A program made the position numbers and the translations under genes. Positions 18,819-28,597 of a stretch of DNA of 64,000 nt are shown one piece after another (within the stretch, counting starts at the first letter, position 1; each line of letters opens with the position of its first letter). The DNA comes from Acinetobacter nosocomialis (GTDB taxonomy: Bacteria > Pseudomonadota > Gammaproteobacteria > Pseudomonadales > Moraxellaceae), in assembly GCA_025736915.1 (NCBI GenBank), contig CP107049.1:806001-870000 (forward strand), in the 5' to 3' direction. Below the pieces are notes generated by a model. The model was not told where the DNA came from. It worked only from the letters and a program-made list of their open reading frames with translations, and ran no database searches.

Positions 18819-19262
18819 ATGTTCGAATCGAGTCATTTATTTTTTATCATTTTAGGTTGCTTAAGCACCTGCATTTTTCTTATTGTTTGTTTACGTCCCT
18901 ATTTATTTCCAAAACAAAAATTCTTTGCCCGTCCTGTCATTACTAATTTTGAAACTCAGATGTTTATACGTTTAAAACAGAGTTTCCCCAGTTACCATGT
19001 TTTAGCTCAAGTGGCCTTTAGCGCATTAATTACCAGTAATGACTATAAAATTCGTAGTCAGTTCAACCGCAAAGTTACCGACTTTGTCGTGCTAAACGAC
19101 AAAATGGAAGTGATTGCTATTATTGAGCTAGATGACCCTACCCATCTTGAGAAAGCAGAAGAAGACCGTATGCGTGATCAAATGCTTACCGAAGCAGGTT
19201 ATATCGTAAAACGATATACAAGCATTCCTAGCGTACGCCAACTACAAAGAGATATTCATTAA
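18819..19262 (+). CDS. DUF2726-domain protein with N-terminal membrane anchor
   Basis: A 147-residue protein. Residues 5-28 are one strong membrane segment and the rest is a cytosolic DUF2726 domain. This domain has a restriction-endonuclease-like (PD-(D/E)XK) core: LAQVAFSALI, FNRKVTDFVVLND, then AIIELDDPTH, where Asp and the ExD pair would sit at a nuclease-like site. The biological role is unknown. No ribosome-binding site is evident and the ATG comes just after the tRNA terminator. It converges on the next gene with only three bases between the stop codons. Confidence 0.75.
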   Translation: MFESSHLFFIILGCLSTCIFLIVCLRPYLFPKQKFFARPVITNFETQMFIRLKQSFPSYHVLAQVAFSALITSNDYKIRSQFNRKVTDFVVLNDKMEVIAIIELDDPTHLEKAEEDRMRDQMLTEAGYIVKRYTSIPSVRQLQRDIH

Positions 19263-19265
19263 AAG

Positions 19266-19493
19266 CTACTGTTGTCTATTTTCAGAATTTGTAGCTTGTT
19301 TTTCAGCTATTCTTTTTTCCATTTCTAAACGTTGCTGCTCATATTGCTTTTTATTCTCAGCATCACTCTTTGCAGCAAAGAAAAGTATTGCAATAATCAA
19401 AAAAGGAATAAGCAACCCTAATCCCATTAATAACCAAGGAACAGATTTTTTTTCAATAGGTTGCTGGCTCATAAGTGCTTTAAACTCGAACAT
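19266..19493 (-). CDS. Small single-span membrane protein, unknown function
   Basis: A 75-residue product with a Lys-rich stretch, one membrane helix (PWLLMGLGLLIPFLIIAILFF) and a charged, Glu/Lys/Gln-rich tail that is probably helical. I use the ATG at 19493; the ATG at 19472 (MSQQPIEKK) is equally possible, and neither has a convincing ribosome-binding site. I do not recognise a family. The topology and coiled tail resemble small envelope accessory proteins but no function is claimed. Confidence 0.5.
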   Translation of the reverse strand: MFEFKALMSQQPIEKKSVPWLLMGLGLLIPFLIIAILFFAAKSDAENKKQYEQQRLEMEKRIAEKQATNSENRQQ

Positions 19494-19522
19494 CGTTAAT
19501 TTTAAGATATGTAACAATATAA

Positions 19523-19550
19523 CAAAAAAGAGCCCTTTTTAGGACTCTTT
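19523..19550 (-). terminator. Terminator after the lipase-like gene
   Basis: Reading leftwards, AAAGAGTCC/GGGCTCTTT with a six-base loop is followed by Ts. Confidence 0.75.
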
Positions 19551-19576
19551 TAATTTGAATATTTTAAATACAAAAA

Positions 19577-20884
19577 TTATTGTGCTACACCAGTACATTC
19601 AACATTTTTACTAGCATCTATTACCGATGGATCGAGCACGATATTGGTTTTAGCTGGCATATTAGATTGTACAAATTGATAAATTTCAGCATTTCTACAT
19701 ACAATCGCTTGAGTATGGGCAGCCCCGCTAACAGGTACAAACGTCACGTCAGTTCCCATATTTTTAAGCCCCTTTTGCAAGGCATCTGTGACTGGATATG
19801 GTACAGCCATATCAGCAGTACCTTGAACAATCATGACAGGTGAATTAATTTTTTTAGTAGCAGGTTGGTTATCTACCAAGAATTTTTTCACAGTTGGGTT
19901 TTCTTGGAAATTACCCGCTAAACCAGGATAATCAGTAACTGTTTTACCAGCATTAGTCGCAAGATAATCACGAATATCAGCTGCAAATTTATTATGTAAA
20001 TCGGTTAAGCACATACCATTTTCGCCTGTGGTGCCCTCTGCGAACTCAGCTATACTTTGTGAACGTTGTTGGAAAATTTCACGATAATTAAATTTAGGCT
20101 CATAAGCAGTAATACCTACCGTGGTATATGCAGCATATGCAAGTAGCTCAGCATAAACTTCTACAGCCGTACCAATAGGTGCTGTACCAGCTTGCTCTTT
20201 TTTAAGAATATCTTGGATTGCTTGTGGTGCAACTGTAGAAATAATATAGCCAAGGCTAGAAGCTGGTGCTGTTGCAACTGCACCTTTATAGTTGGCGTCG
20301 TTATTTGCAAACTCTGCAGTACCTAGTGAAGCATGCCCACCTTGAGACTGTCCAATCGACATCCACGCACCGTTTAGCTGATTACCATAATGATCTTTTG
20401 CGGCCTTCACTGCTGCAATTGCAGATTTAGCTTCACTTCCCAAATTAAGGTATGGATGCATTCCTCGCGTACCTAAACCTTCATAGTCTGGGGCAATCAC
20501 AACATAGCCAGCTGCCAATAAAGTATCTGCTAAAATTTTGAAACGTGGATTAATTGTATTATTGCTTGGTGCACAACCATCCCCCACACCTACTGTTCCA
20601 TGTTCCCATACCACGACTCGATAACCATCTTTAGGCTGAGCAATTTTAGGGAACATGACAAGTGCCGTTGCTTGAGCTGTTTTCCCTTGTACATTCTCCA
20701 TGTTATAGGTCATCACTTTGATAGATGCAGCGCCACTTAAACTGTCCTGAGAATAGTTTTTTTCTGAAATATAAGTTTTATCAGGGTTTACACCAATATA
20801 GTCATCATCATTGTCATCACAGGCTGCAAGAAAAAAAGTTGAAGCTGTTAATGTTATAGCTAAAGCAATGTTTGACCGTTTCAT
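19577..20884 (-). CDS. Alpha/beta-hydrolase lipoprotein (secretory-lipase type)
   Basis: A 435-residue exported protein. The signal peptide ends in a lipobox (FLAAC, Cys about residue 21) followed by an Asp-rich stretch (DDNDDD). Asp at +2 would be an inner-membrane retention signal in Enterobacteria, but this rule is uncertain in Acinetobacter. The hydrolase part has VVVWEHGTVGVG (oxyanion region), the nucleophile elbow GQSQGGH, an acid in GTADMAVPY and a His in GAAHTQ. The layout is that of the secretory lipase (LIP) family found in Acinetobacter and fungi. The substrate is unknown, probably an acyl ester. The start follows AGGAT and it is transcribed alone. Confidence 0.82.
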   Translation of the reverse strand: MKRSNIALAITLTASTFFLAACDDNDDDYIGVNPDKTYISEKNYSQDSLSGAASIKVMTYNMENVQGKTAQATALVMFPKIAQPKDGYRVVVWEHGTVGVGDGCAPSNNTINPRFKILADTLLAAGYVVIAPDYEGLGTRGMHPYLNLGSEAKSAIAAVKAAKDHYGNQLNGAWMSIGQSQGGHASLGTAEFANNDANYKGAVATAPASSLGYIISTVAPQAIQDILKKEQAGTAPIGTAVEVYAELLAYAAYTTVGITAYEPKFNYREIFQQRSQSIAEFAEGTTGENGMCLTDLHNKFAADIRDYLATNAGKTVTDYPGLAGNFQENPTVKKFLVDNQPATKKINSPVMIVQGTADMAVPYPVTDALQKGLKNMGTDVTFVPVSGAAHTQAIVCRNAEIYQFVQSNMPAKTNIVLDPSVIDASKNVECTGVAQ

Positions 20885-20947
20885 ACAATATCCTTTTTAT
20901 GTTATGTGTTATTTATTCCGCATATTTTTATGCACAAATATTAAGAC

Positions 20948-20979
20948 ATAAAAAAAGTGCTCTGCATAGAACACTTTTC
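20948..20979 (-). terminator. Terminator after ubiA
   Basis: Reading leftwards, AAAAGTG and CACTTTT close a hairpin followed by seven Ts. Confidence 0.75.
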
Positions 20980-20998
20980 AACCTCACGGTCATTTTTA

Positions 20999-21877
20999 CT
21001 ATATGAAATTTAAAAATATTCCTAGAAAAATGATTAATCCAACCCAGCGATTGTGACGAAATGCCCAGAAACAAACCTGAGGGTTGCGGTCTTTGGTTTT
21101 AATTGTTTGATATACAAAATCGAATGCCACTAAAACCAAAGCAATGATCGCCCATGGAAATAAAATATTTTCTAAATATAATGCGCTCCCAATCAAAACA
21201 AGACTGGTTGCTTGTAAAAGGGCAATAATTTGGATGTCATATTGACCAAAAAGAATAGCTGTAGATTTGACGCCAATCTTTAAATCATATTCACGATCGG
21301 TAATTGCATATTGAGTGTCATAAGCCACTGTCCAAGCCAAATTACCAAAATAGAGGAACCAACAAGTCAAATCTGGAGTTTTACCTACCGCGGTAAAAGC
21401 CATAGGAATAGACCATGAAAATGCTGCGCCTAAAAATACTTGCGGTAAGTTGGTATAGCGTTTCATAAATGGATAAATAAACGCTAAAGATAATGCTCCA
21501 AATGACCAATAGAAAGTTTCTATAGGTAAAAAGAACAAAAGACATGCGCTTGCTAAAACAAGGCCCAAGAATACGTATACGGCTTCCCTTGCGCGAATAA
21601 CTCCCGTTGCTAAAGGACGAGTTTTTGTACGCTCTACATGACCATCTACTTTACGATCAGCAAAGTCATTAATCGCACATCCAGCAGCACGCATAAAAAT
21701 GACGCCTAAAATCATGACGAATAAAATACCTAAATTCGGTATTCCTTTTGATGCAACCCCAAGTGCCCACATGGTTGGCCAGAACACCAGTTCAGTGCCA
21801 ATTGGCTTATCAAATCGACATAGATAATAATAAGCTTCTAAACGCTGACGCCATGTTGTGCCTGTTGCAGTCGTCAT
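20999..21877 (-). CDS. ubiA: 4-hydroxybenzoate polyprenyltransferase
   Basis: A 292-residue integral membrane enzyme with about eight helices that attaches the polyprenyl chain to 4-hydroxybenzoate in ubiquinone synthesis. The two Asp-rich prenyl-diphosphate motifs are seen: NDFADRKVD near residue 72 and DTQYAITDREYD near 195. Its ATG overlaps the ubiC stop by four bases (ATGA), so ubiC and ubiA form a translationally coupled operon that carries out two successive steps. Confidence 0.97.
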   Translation of the reverse strand: MTTATGTTWRQRLEAYYYLCRFDKPIGTELVFWPTMWALGVASKGIPNLGILFVMILGVIFMRAAGCAINDFADRKVDGHVERTKTRPLATGVIRAREAVYVFLGLVLASACLLFFLPIETFYWSFGALSLAFIYPFMKRYTNLPQVFLGAAFSWSIPMAFTAVGKTPDLTCWFLYFGNLAWTVAYDTQYAITDREYDLKIGVKSTAILFGQYDIQIIALLQATSLVLIGSALYLENILFPWAIIALVLVAFDFVYQTIKTKDRNPQVCFWAFRHNRWVGLIIFLGIFLNFI

Positions 21878-22383
21878 AGTAATTCCTTGTCGTGCTGCTG
21901 ATATAAAAAAGCTTCAAAAGCCGGTAAGAATGTTTCTTGAACAATAAATTTACATCCATGCCAAGTATAGCAACTTTGTCGCGTCCAGCCTTCTGGTAAG
22001 CGAATAACACGGCGGTCACACAGAGGTGTTGTTCTTTGAAATAAAAAACGGCCTATCGGTTTAGAACCAATATGCTGAAATATACGGGCTTTTTTTTGTA
22101 AACTTTGAATTGGAAAAATACTTTTTGCTTTTACCCATGGCTCAACTTCACAGCCATATAAATAAGTTTCCCTCACCCATGAAGTGTGGGTATTAGGCAT
22201 ACTCATCCATTGACTGTCTGCAAAAGTTAAACGTTGAAAGTGTTCTTTAAAAGGCTTTACGCTGAACTGTCCACCGCCAAGTTCAGTCAATTGTTGGGTC
22301 AGAGAACCAGACGCATACAACCATGTTTTCAATGCAGGATTTAAAACTTGTTCCTGTTTAAGTACTGGTTGTCGTTTACGCAT
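21874..22383 (-). CDS. ubiC: Chorismate pyruvate-lyase
   Basis: A 169-residue soluble enzyme that releases pyruvate from chorismate to give 4-hydroxybenzoate, the first committed step of ubiquinone synthesis. Family features include LYASGSLTQQL near residue 25, WVRETYLYG near 68 with the active-site Arg, and the RFLFQRTTPLCDRR region. It is the first gene of the ubiC-ubiA pair. The terminator of glnA lies about 85 bases upstream, so the operon has its own promoter in that gap. Confidence 0.93.
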   Translation of the reverse strand: MRKRQPVLKQEQVLNPALKTWLYASGSLTQQLTELGGGQFSVKPFKEHFQRLTFADSQWMSMPNTHTSWVRETYLYGCEVEPWVKAKSIFPIQSLQKKARIFQHIGSKPIGRFLFQRTTPLCDRRVIRLPEGWTRQSCYTWHGCKFIVQETFLPAFEAFLYQQHDKELL

Positions 22384-22467
22384 AATCTGCTCACATGAAA
22401 ACTCGCACCTAGTTTACCCCAATTTTTTGATAAAAAACGTAGATAATTCAATCAACATTCTAAGCAA

Positions 22468-22497
22468 TAAAAAAGCCTGCATAAGCAGGCTTTTTTA
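22468..22497 (-). terminator. Terminator after glnA
   Basis: An AAAAAAGCCTGC/GCAGGCTTTTTT stem with a four-base loop and T tract, leftward of the glnA stop. Confidence 0.9.
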
Positions 22498-22508
22498 AGA
22501 AATACGTA

Positions 22509-23924
22509 TTACAAGCTGTAGTACATATCGAATTCAACTGGGTGAGTAGTCGTGTTAAGACGACGTACATCTTCAGTTTTAAGTTCGATGTATGCATCAA
22601 GCATTTCTTTAGTGAACACGCCACCTTTTAACAAGAATTCGTGATCTGCTTGAAGTGCTTCAAGAGCCATATCTAAGCTATGAGCAACTGTTGGGATTTT
22701 TGCTTCTTCTTCTGGAGGAAGGTCATACAAGTTCTTGTCAGCAGCTTCGCCCGGATGGATCTTGTTTTGGATACCGTCGATACCAGCCATTAACAATGCA
22801 GCGAAACCTAAGTATGGGTTCATCATTGGGTCTGGGAAACGAGCTTCGATACGCTTACCTTTAGGGCTAGAAACGTATGGAATACGGATAGACGCAGAAC
22901 GGTTACGCGCTGAGTAAGCAAGCATAATTGGTGCTTCGAAGTGAGGAACCAAACGCTTGTATGAGTTTGTAGATGGGTTTGTGATTGCATTCAATGCACG
23001 AGCGTGCTTGATGATACCACCGATGAAGTACAACGCCATTTCTGAAAGGCCAGCATATTCATCACCAGCAAACAAGTTCTTGCCATCTTTAGAGATAGAC
23101 ATGTGAACGTGCATACCAGAACCGTTATCACCTACCATTGGTTTAGGCATAAACGTAGCTGTTTTTGCATATTGATGTGCAACGTTCCAAACAGCATATT
23201 TGAACTGTTGAACTTCGTCAGCTTTACGAACAAGAGTGTTGAAGCTCACACCAATTTCTAACTGGCAAGAAGCAACTTCGTGGTGATGTACTTCTACACG
23301 ACCTGGGCCCATGATGTCTTCGATTTTTGCACACATTTCTGCACGCATATCTTGTGAAGAATCAACTGGAGGAACTGGGAAGTAACCACCTTTAACACGT
23401 GGACGGTGACCAGAGTTACCAGACTCATAGCTGTTACCAGTAGACCAAGCAGCTTCTTCAGCGATTAATGTATGACGAGCGCCAGACATATCGATGTCCC
23501 ATTTCACTTCGTCAAATACAAAGAATTCTGGTTCTGGACCGAAGAATGCAGTATCACCGATACCTGTAGATTTTAAGTATTCTTCTGCACGGCGAGCAAT
23601 CGAACGTGGGTCACGCTCATAACCTTGACCAGTTGAAGGTTCAATAACGTCACAAGTCACAACTACAGTTGGTTCAGCAAAGAACGGGTCGATGAAACCA
23701 GTTTCTGCATCTGGACGTAAGATCATGTCAGATGCTTCAATACCTTTCCAACCAGCGATTGAAGAACCATCAAACATTTTACCGTCTTCAAAAGTATCTT
23801 CATCAATAGAATCAGCTGGGTAAGTTACGTGCTGTTCTTTACCCTTAGTATCAGTAAAGCGAAAATCGACCCATTTTGCGCCACTTTCTTGTATGAGTTG
23901 AAGGACCTTGTTCGCCATGCTCAT
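22509..23924 (-). CDS. glnA: Glutamine synthetase, type I
   Basis: The product of 471 residues makes glutamine from glutamate, ammonia and ATP. It has [21 protein letters not shown], the ATP loop [12 protein letters not shown] and NRSASIRIP. The segment [10 protein letters not shown] carries the Tyr that is adenylylated in GSI-beta enzymes. The start follows GGAG. Upstream there is a sigma-54-type promoter and inverted repeats, so nitrogen control is expected. No ntrBC genes are adjacent. Confidence 0.97.
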   Translation of the reverse strand: MSMANKVLQLIQESGAKWVDFRFTDTKGKEQHVTYPADSIDEDTFEDGKMFDGSSIAGWKGIEASDMILRPDAETGFIDPFFAEPTVVVTCDVIEPSTGQGYERDPRSIARRAEEYLKSTGIGDTAFFGPEPEFFVFDEVKWDIDMSGARHTLIAEEAAWSTGNSYESGNSGHRPRVKGGYFPVPPVDSSQDMRAEMCAKIEDIMGPGRVEVHHHEVASCQLEIGVSFNTLVRKADEVQQFKYAVWNVAHQYAKTATFMPKPMVGDNGSGMHVHMSISKDGKNLFAGDEYAGLSEMALYFIGGIIKHARALNAITNPSTNSYKRLVPHFEAPIMLAYSARNRSASIRIPYVSSPKGKRIEARFPDPMMNPYLGFAALLMAGIDGIQNKIHPGEAADKNLYDLPPEEEAKIPTVAHSLDMALEALQADHEFLLKGGVFTKEMLDAYIELKTEDVRRLNTTTHPVEFDMYYSL

Positions 23925-23984
23925 TTTGCTCCAATGAAATTTTGTTGCACTTGTTAAGTGCGTGTTAGTTGCTGGTATTTATTA

Positions 23985-24000
23985 AGCAATTCTCATACCA
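23985..24000 (-). promoter_or_regulatory. Sigma-54 (-24/-12) promoter of glnA
   Basis: Reading leftwards, TGGTATGAGAATTGCT matches the consensus TGGCAYR-N4-TTGCW with one change (C to T) and has the required 10 bases between GG and GC. It lies 61 bases upstream of the glnA ATG. Confidence 0.75.
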
Positions 24001-24649
24001 ACTTTATAAGACTTACCTAAAACATTGAATTACTTATAAGTATTCATGATTTAGGCCCCTTGTCTTGAACCCATTATACTGTTTGCTTGTGCAAATGCAC
24101 CATATTCACACATTTTCAAATTATGGCATATTTAAACAGCTCATTATTGCCCTAATTTAGTGCAAAATTGTTGCACTGATATAATCCGCTGCATCAATTT
24201 CTAACAGTCGTTCCTGATCATAATACTTTCTTATATATAATGTTGAGATTCTTATGAGATTACACAAAAATATTTACACCTCTTAAAAAGCTACAGATTT
24301 CGCCCTTTTTTACGCTTCTTAAAAGACTCAAGTTTCTTGACTAAGCAAGTTTGAAAAGTTCTTTATTGTTTATTCACAATCTACCAAATACTTTTCATTT
24401 TTATGAATTCTTATAGATCATTTCGCTTCTTAACAGCTCTTTGATTTGTCAAATGAACGCTCCTTTCTATTATTTATTTAATAACAAACTCCACTATTCA
24501 TGTTCTTTTTCATTCACTGTTTTTATACAAGGTAAATTTGCTTTTATTGTTAAAAATAACTAAAAAATAAAAACATAAATTTTGGTTATAAATAAACAAA
24601 CTAAAAGTTATGTTTATAAAAAACATAAAATCATTCAAGGATTTGAATA
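24001..24649. other. Long glnA-dtp intergenic region with inverted repeats
   Basis: No gene is supported in these 649 bases. Two GTGCA-type inverted repeats are present: GTGCAAATGCAC at 24089-24100 and AGTGCAA-N5-TTGCACT at 24159-24177. They are about 90 and 160 bases upstream of the sigma-54 promoter, a normal distance for enhancer sites, but they do not match the NtrC consensus well. The right half is very AT-rich and holds the leader of the peptide transporter gene. Confidence 0.5.
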
Positions 24650-26191
24650 ATGAAACATGAACTTGAACAATCTGATAAAGCATTTTTCGGTCATCCAAAA
24701 CCACTAAAAACTTTATTTTTTACAGAACTTTGGGAAAGATTTTCTTATTATGGAATTCGGCCTTTACTCGTTCTTTATATGGTTGCTATGGTTAATGACG
24801 GTGGGCTAGCACTTGATCGACCAACTGCCGCCGCCATTGTGGGATTATTTGCAGGTTCCATGTATTTAATGACCGTCTTTGGTGGATGGATTGCCGATAA
24901 CTGGTTAGGTCAGGCGCGTGCTGTCTGGTACGGTTCAATTATTATTGCTTTAGGTCACTTATCAATTGCCCTCACCACCATTTTTGATCAATTCTTTTTT
25001 TATTTCGGTCTAGTTCTGATTGTTCTTGGCTCAGGTTTATTTAAAACTTGTATTTCAGTCATTGTAGGAACTTTATACAAAGCTCAAGATAGTAGACGAG
25101 ATGCTGGATTCTCCATTTTTTATATGGGAATTAATACGGGCTCGTTTATTGCCCCGCTCATTACAGGCCTATTAGCTCGCGATTATGGCTGGCACTTAGG
25201 CTTTGGTATTGGTGGCATTGGGATGCTCATTGCTTTATTAATTTTCCGCTTTTTGGCTGTCCCCCAGCTCCAAACTTTTAATGAATTGCGACAAGAAACC
25301 AATAGCTGTAGCAAACCTGTCGTAGAAAATAAAAATGCACCTAAAATTGTATTTAGCTTTTTATTCGCTGTTGCAGTGGTTATTGGATTAACTTTCTTTG
25401 GGATTATTCACATCAACCCAGTCGTTGTTTCTACCTACTTAACTGTAGGAATTAGCATTGGGATTATTGCTTATTTTGCATACTTACTACTTTTCCTGAA
25501 TTTAGAGCAACATGAAAAATTTAAAATCGTTATTTGCTTCGTTTTATTAGCAGCATCCGCTTTATTCTGGTCAGCTTTCGAACAAAAACCCACAACTTTT
25601 ACTTTATTTGCACAAGATTATACGGACCGTATTGTTTTCGGATTTGAGATACCAACTGTATGGTTTGAATCAATCAATGCTCTTTTTATTATTATCTTTG
25701 CTCCAGTTGCAGCTTGGCTATGGGCTAAACTAGGTAAAGCAAATAAAGATCCAAGCTATATCAGTAAATTTATTATTGCGTTGTTATTCGCAGCAGGTGG
25801 CTTTTTGCTTATGACTTTAGCCAGTCATTTTGCTATTCATGGCGGAGTAGTTTCACCATTTTGGTTAGTCGGTACTTTATTTCTTCTTACCATAGGTGAA
25901 CTTTGCTTAAGCCCGATTGGCTTATCAACCATGACCAAACTTGCACCTGATGTCATACGCAGTCAAATTATGGGTTTATGGTTCACTGGTTCAGCTTTAG
26001 GCAACCTCATGGCAGGTTTGATTGGCGGACACGTATCGGCAGATGGTATTAATCATTTACCTAGCCTATTTATGCGCTGTGTGTTGGCCTTGGTTATTGG
26101 CGCAATCGTGTTATTTTTATTAAAGAAACCAATGAATAAATTAATGAGCAAAAGCACCAACAAAGTTCAACCTGATTTGGAAACCATATGA
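24650..26191 (+). CDS. Proton-dependent oligopeptide transporter (POT/PTR family)
   Basis: A 513-residue inner-membrane protein with 12-14 helices that imports di- and tripeptides with protons. The POT signature ELWERFSYYGIRPLL (ExxERFxYYG) is at about residue 28. The second signature region around FSIFYMGINTGSF is at about 155, and SAFEQKPTTFTLFAQ also fits. The start follows AAGGA. Its last codons overlap the start of an Xaa-Pro aminopeptidase, so the pair imports and then degrades peptides. Confidence 0.93.
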   Translation: MKHELEQSDKAFFGHPKPLKTLFFTELWERFSYYGIRPLLVLYMVAMVNDGGLALDRPTAAAIVGLFAGSMYLMTVFGGWIADNWLGQARAVWYGSIIIALGHLSIALTTIFDQFFFYFGLVLIVLGSGLFKTCISVIVGTLYKAQDSRRDAGFSIFYMGINTGSFIAPLITGLLARDYGWHLGFGIGGIGMLIALLIFRFLAVPQLQTFNELRQETNSCSKPVVENKNAPKIVFSFLFAVAVVIGLTFFGIIHINPVVVSTYLTVGISIGIIAYFAYLLLFLNLEQHEKFKIVICFVLLAASALFWSAFEQKPTTFTLFAQDYTDRIVFGFEIPTVWFESINALFIIIFAPVAAWLWAKLGKANKDPSYISKFIIALLFAAGGFLLMTLASHFAIHGGVVSPFWLVGTLFLLTIGELCLSPIGLSTMTKLAPDVIRSQIMGLWFTGSALGNLMAGLIGGHVSADGINHLPSLFMRCVLALVIGAIVLFLLKKPMNKLMSKSTNKVQPDLETI

Positions 26192-27990
26192 ACGACTTAA
26201 CTGTTCCAGAAAAACTAGCGAAACTTCGTGAACTCATGATCAATCAACACGTTGATGCTTTGGTTGTCATGAGTGCAGATCCCCATATGTCAGAGTATTT
26301 ACCTGACTACTGGAAAGCAAGGCAGTGGTTAAGCGGTTTTAGTGGCTCTGTTGGCACTCTAGTCGTGACTCAAAACTTTGCAGGGCTCTGGGCCGATGGG
26401 CGCTATTGGGTACAAGCCGAACAACAACTCGCTGGAACTGGCTTTCAATTACAAAAACTGACCAGTGATGAATCTTCAACACATCTCGCGTGGATTGAGA
26501 AAAATTTATCAACTGGTTCGGTCATTTCAGTAAATGGACAAACGCTTTCAATCCAGCAATTTAAAGCTTTGGAAAATACGGCAAAACAACGTGGCTTTAA
26601 ACTTGAAACACAGCAAGATTTAATTGGTTCAATCTGGTCTAATCGTCCAGAACTTCCTTTAGAGCAGATTCATTTAATGCCTAAAGGGTTAAATGCCTTA
26701 TCTCGTAAAGAGAAAATACAAGCAATTCGCGAAACATTAAAAACTAAGGCGATTGAAGGACATTTCATTTCATCTTTAGATGATATTGCCTGGGTCTTAA
26801 ATGCACGTGGGCAAGATATAGAATACAACCCTGTATTCCTTTCGCATTTATATATCAGTACTCAACAGGCTGTTTTATTTGTTGATAGCAACAAAGTTGA
26901 TTCAACCATTCAACAGGCTTTCAAAGCTGATGGTATTGAGATTCGTAACTACGAAGATACAGCTAAGTTTTTATCGAATATCACTGATACCTCAGTACTT
27001 TTAGATCCAGCCAAAGTCTCGATTTTTCATGAACAAGCCATCGCAAAAGATATTCGGGTTGTATATGACATCAACCCAAGTACACTTTTTAAATCGCGTA
27101 AGCATGAAAGTGAAATAGCTCATATCCGCCATGCCATGGTGAAAGATGGTGTTGCCCTTTGTCATTTCTTCCACTGGTTAGAAAAAGCACTTCATCATCA
27201 AGAGAACATTTCAGAACTGACTATTGATGAGAAAATTACAGCTTTCCGTGCTCAACAAGAGGGTTTCATAGGCCCAAGCTTTTCAACAATTGCCGGCTTT
27301 AATGCCAATGGTGCTCTACCTCACTACCGTGCAACTGAAGAGCACTATTCATTTATCGAAGGCGATGGTTTATTGCTGATTGATTCTGGTGGACAATACG
27401 TAGACGGCACTACCGACATTACCCGTGTTGTTCCCGTAGGGACTCCAACAGAGCAACAAAAACGTGACTACACCTTGGTTTTAAAATGTCACATAGCTTT
27501 GGCAAAAACGATTTATCCAGAAGGTTTAGCTGCTCCTCTACTCGATTCAATTTGTCGCAATACTTTATGGCAACATGGTTTAGATTATCGACATGGAACA
27601 GGCCACGGCGTAGGCTTTGCGCTTAATGTTCATGAAGGACCGCAAGTGCTTTCTTATTACGCACCTATACATGCCTATAGCAAATTGCGTGAAGGAATGA
27701 TTATTTCTAACGAACCGGGCTTATACCATGAGGGACAATACGGTATTCGCATTGAAAATCTGGTTGCAAACCGTCTCCACTCTGGATTTGAAAAAACTTA
27801 CGGTGAATTTTTAGAGTTTGAAACGCTCACACTTTGCCCGATTCATTTAGATTGTATTGTCGTTGACAAGCTAACGAATGAAGAGAAAGGCTGGTTAAAT
27901 GGTTACCACCAAACTGTTCAAGAAAGACTCGCTGAACATTTATCTGGCGATGTTTTAGATTGGTTGATTTATAACACACGTAAGATTTAA
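26188..27990 (+). CDS. Xaa-Pro aminopeptidase (M24B, long aminopeptidase P type)
   Basis: A 600-residue cytosolic metallopeptidase that removes N-terminal residues before proline. It has two creatinase-like N-terminal domains (about 1-310), the M24 pita-bread domain (about 315-540) and a C-terminal extension, the architecture of the 600-residue eukaryote-like aminopeptidase P1. Metal ligands are seen in IDSGGQYVDGTTDITR (about 397-409), HGTGHGVG (about 470), SNEPG (about 508) and RIENL (about 522). Its ATG overlaps the transporter stop (ATGA), which indicates coupled translation and a role in using imported proline-containing peptides. Confidence 0.93.
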   Translation: MNDLTVPEKLAKLRELMINQHVDALVVMSADPHMSEYLPDYWKARQWLSGFSGSVGTLVVTQNFAGLWADGRYWVQAEQQLAGTGFQLQKLTSDESSTHLAWIEKNLSTGSVISVNGQTLSIQQFKALENTAKQRGFKLETQQDLIGSIWSNRPELPLEQIHLMPKGLNALSRKEKIQAIRETLKTKAIEGHFISSLDDIAWVLNARGQDIEYNPVFLSHLYISTQQAVLFVDSNKVDSTIQQAFKADGIEIRNYEDTAKFLSNITDTSVLLDPAKVSIFHEQAIAKDIRVVYDINPSTLFKSRKHESEIAHIRHAMVKDGVALCHFFHWLEKALHHQENISELTIDEKITAFRAQQEGFIGPSFSTIAGFNANGALPHYRATEEHYSFIEGDGLLLIDSGGQYVDGTTDITRVVPVGTPTEQQKRDYTLVLKCHIALAKTIYPEGLAAPLLDSICRNTLWQHGLDYRHGTGHGVGFALNVHEGPQVLSYYAPIHAYSKLREGMIISNEPGLYHEGQYGIRIENLVANRLHSGFEKTYGEFLEFETLTLCPIHLDCIVVDKLTNEEKGWLNGYHQTVQERLAEHLSGDVLDWLIYNTRKI

Positions 27991-28010
27991 ATATTTAATA
28001 GCATTAAACC

Positions 28011-28045
28011 AAATCAAAGCCTTGAAAGAGCCAAGGCTTTGATTT
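28011..28045 (+). terminator. Terminator after the peptide operon
   Basis: A perfect 14-bp stem (28011-28024 with 28032-28045) with seven-base loop; the A/T ends allow use in both directions, and the gene on the other side is convergent. Confidence 0.85.
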
Positions 28046-28117
28046 AAATCCTATAAGATATGTAAAGAATCAAAAACCATACTAAATACTTATTCTAATC
28101 CGTTTATTATTTTTTAT

Positions 28118-28597
28118 TTAGTTACAGTTTCTGTCTAATAGAATTTTAGGAACTTTTTTCTTATAGAGTTCAAATTTTTTTGTAATTTGTCTATCTTTGT
28201 TTCCAACAAATGACTTATTTGCTATTAATTCCATAGCACCTTTATTTGATTTTTTACTATCATCAGCAATAAGGTCATCTAAGTTATTATTAGCTTCTAT
28301 CAAACCATTCTTATATCTATATTTTAGGTAATTTGTATTAATCAAATTATCCTTCTTAAAATTGAACTTATATTTTTCTTGTCCCGATTCTCCATAAAGA
28401 CTCAATATAAGAGAACAATAATTTTTCTCTTTTTTCAATTCGATCCCGCCACCTTCAGGACTAATTCCCTGATCAGTTAAATCCAGCTCATAGATTTTCT
28501 TTGGAGACATGTTAGTTTTAGCGGATAAGTTACATCCTGTGAAGAGAAAGAAAAAACTAATAATAAGTTTTATTATCGTGCCTTGTTTATTTAACAT
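28118..28597 (-). CDS. Orphan small lipoprotein, unknown function
   Basis: A 159-residue product. A lysine-bearing signal peptide ends in a lipobox (LFTGC), so it should be a lipoprotein. The mature part is Lys- and Asn-rich, with a beta-type stretch IYELDLTDQGISPEGGGIEL and two further Cys residues (one in KNYCSLILS, one at the C terminus) that could form a disulfide. Codon use and AT content are unlike the neighbours. The overall look recalls small periplasmic immunity lipoproteins (for example DUF5625 types), but I cannot confirm a family. The start follows AAGG. No partner gene is adjacent. Confidence 0.6.
   Translation of the reverse strand: MLNKQGTIIKLIISFFFLFTGCNLSAKTNMSPKKIYELDLTDQGISPEGGGIELKKEKNYCSLILSLYGESGQEKYKFNFKKDNLINTNYLKYRYKNGLIEANNNLDDLIADDSKKSNKGAMELIANKSFVGNKDRQITKKFELYKKKVPKILLDRNCN

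Noticed and set aside
24510..24704. Reverse-strand 64-codon frame upstream of the peptide transporter
   Set aside because: It overlaps the transporter start, is a product of AT-rich DNA and has no ribosome-binding site.
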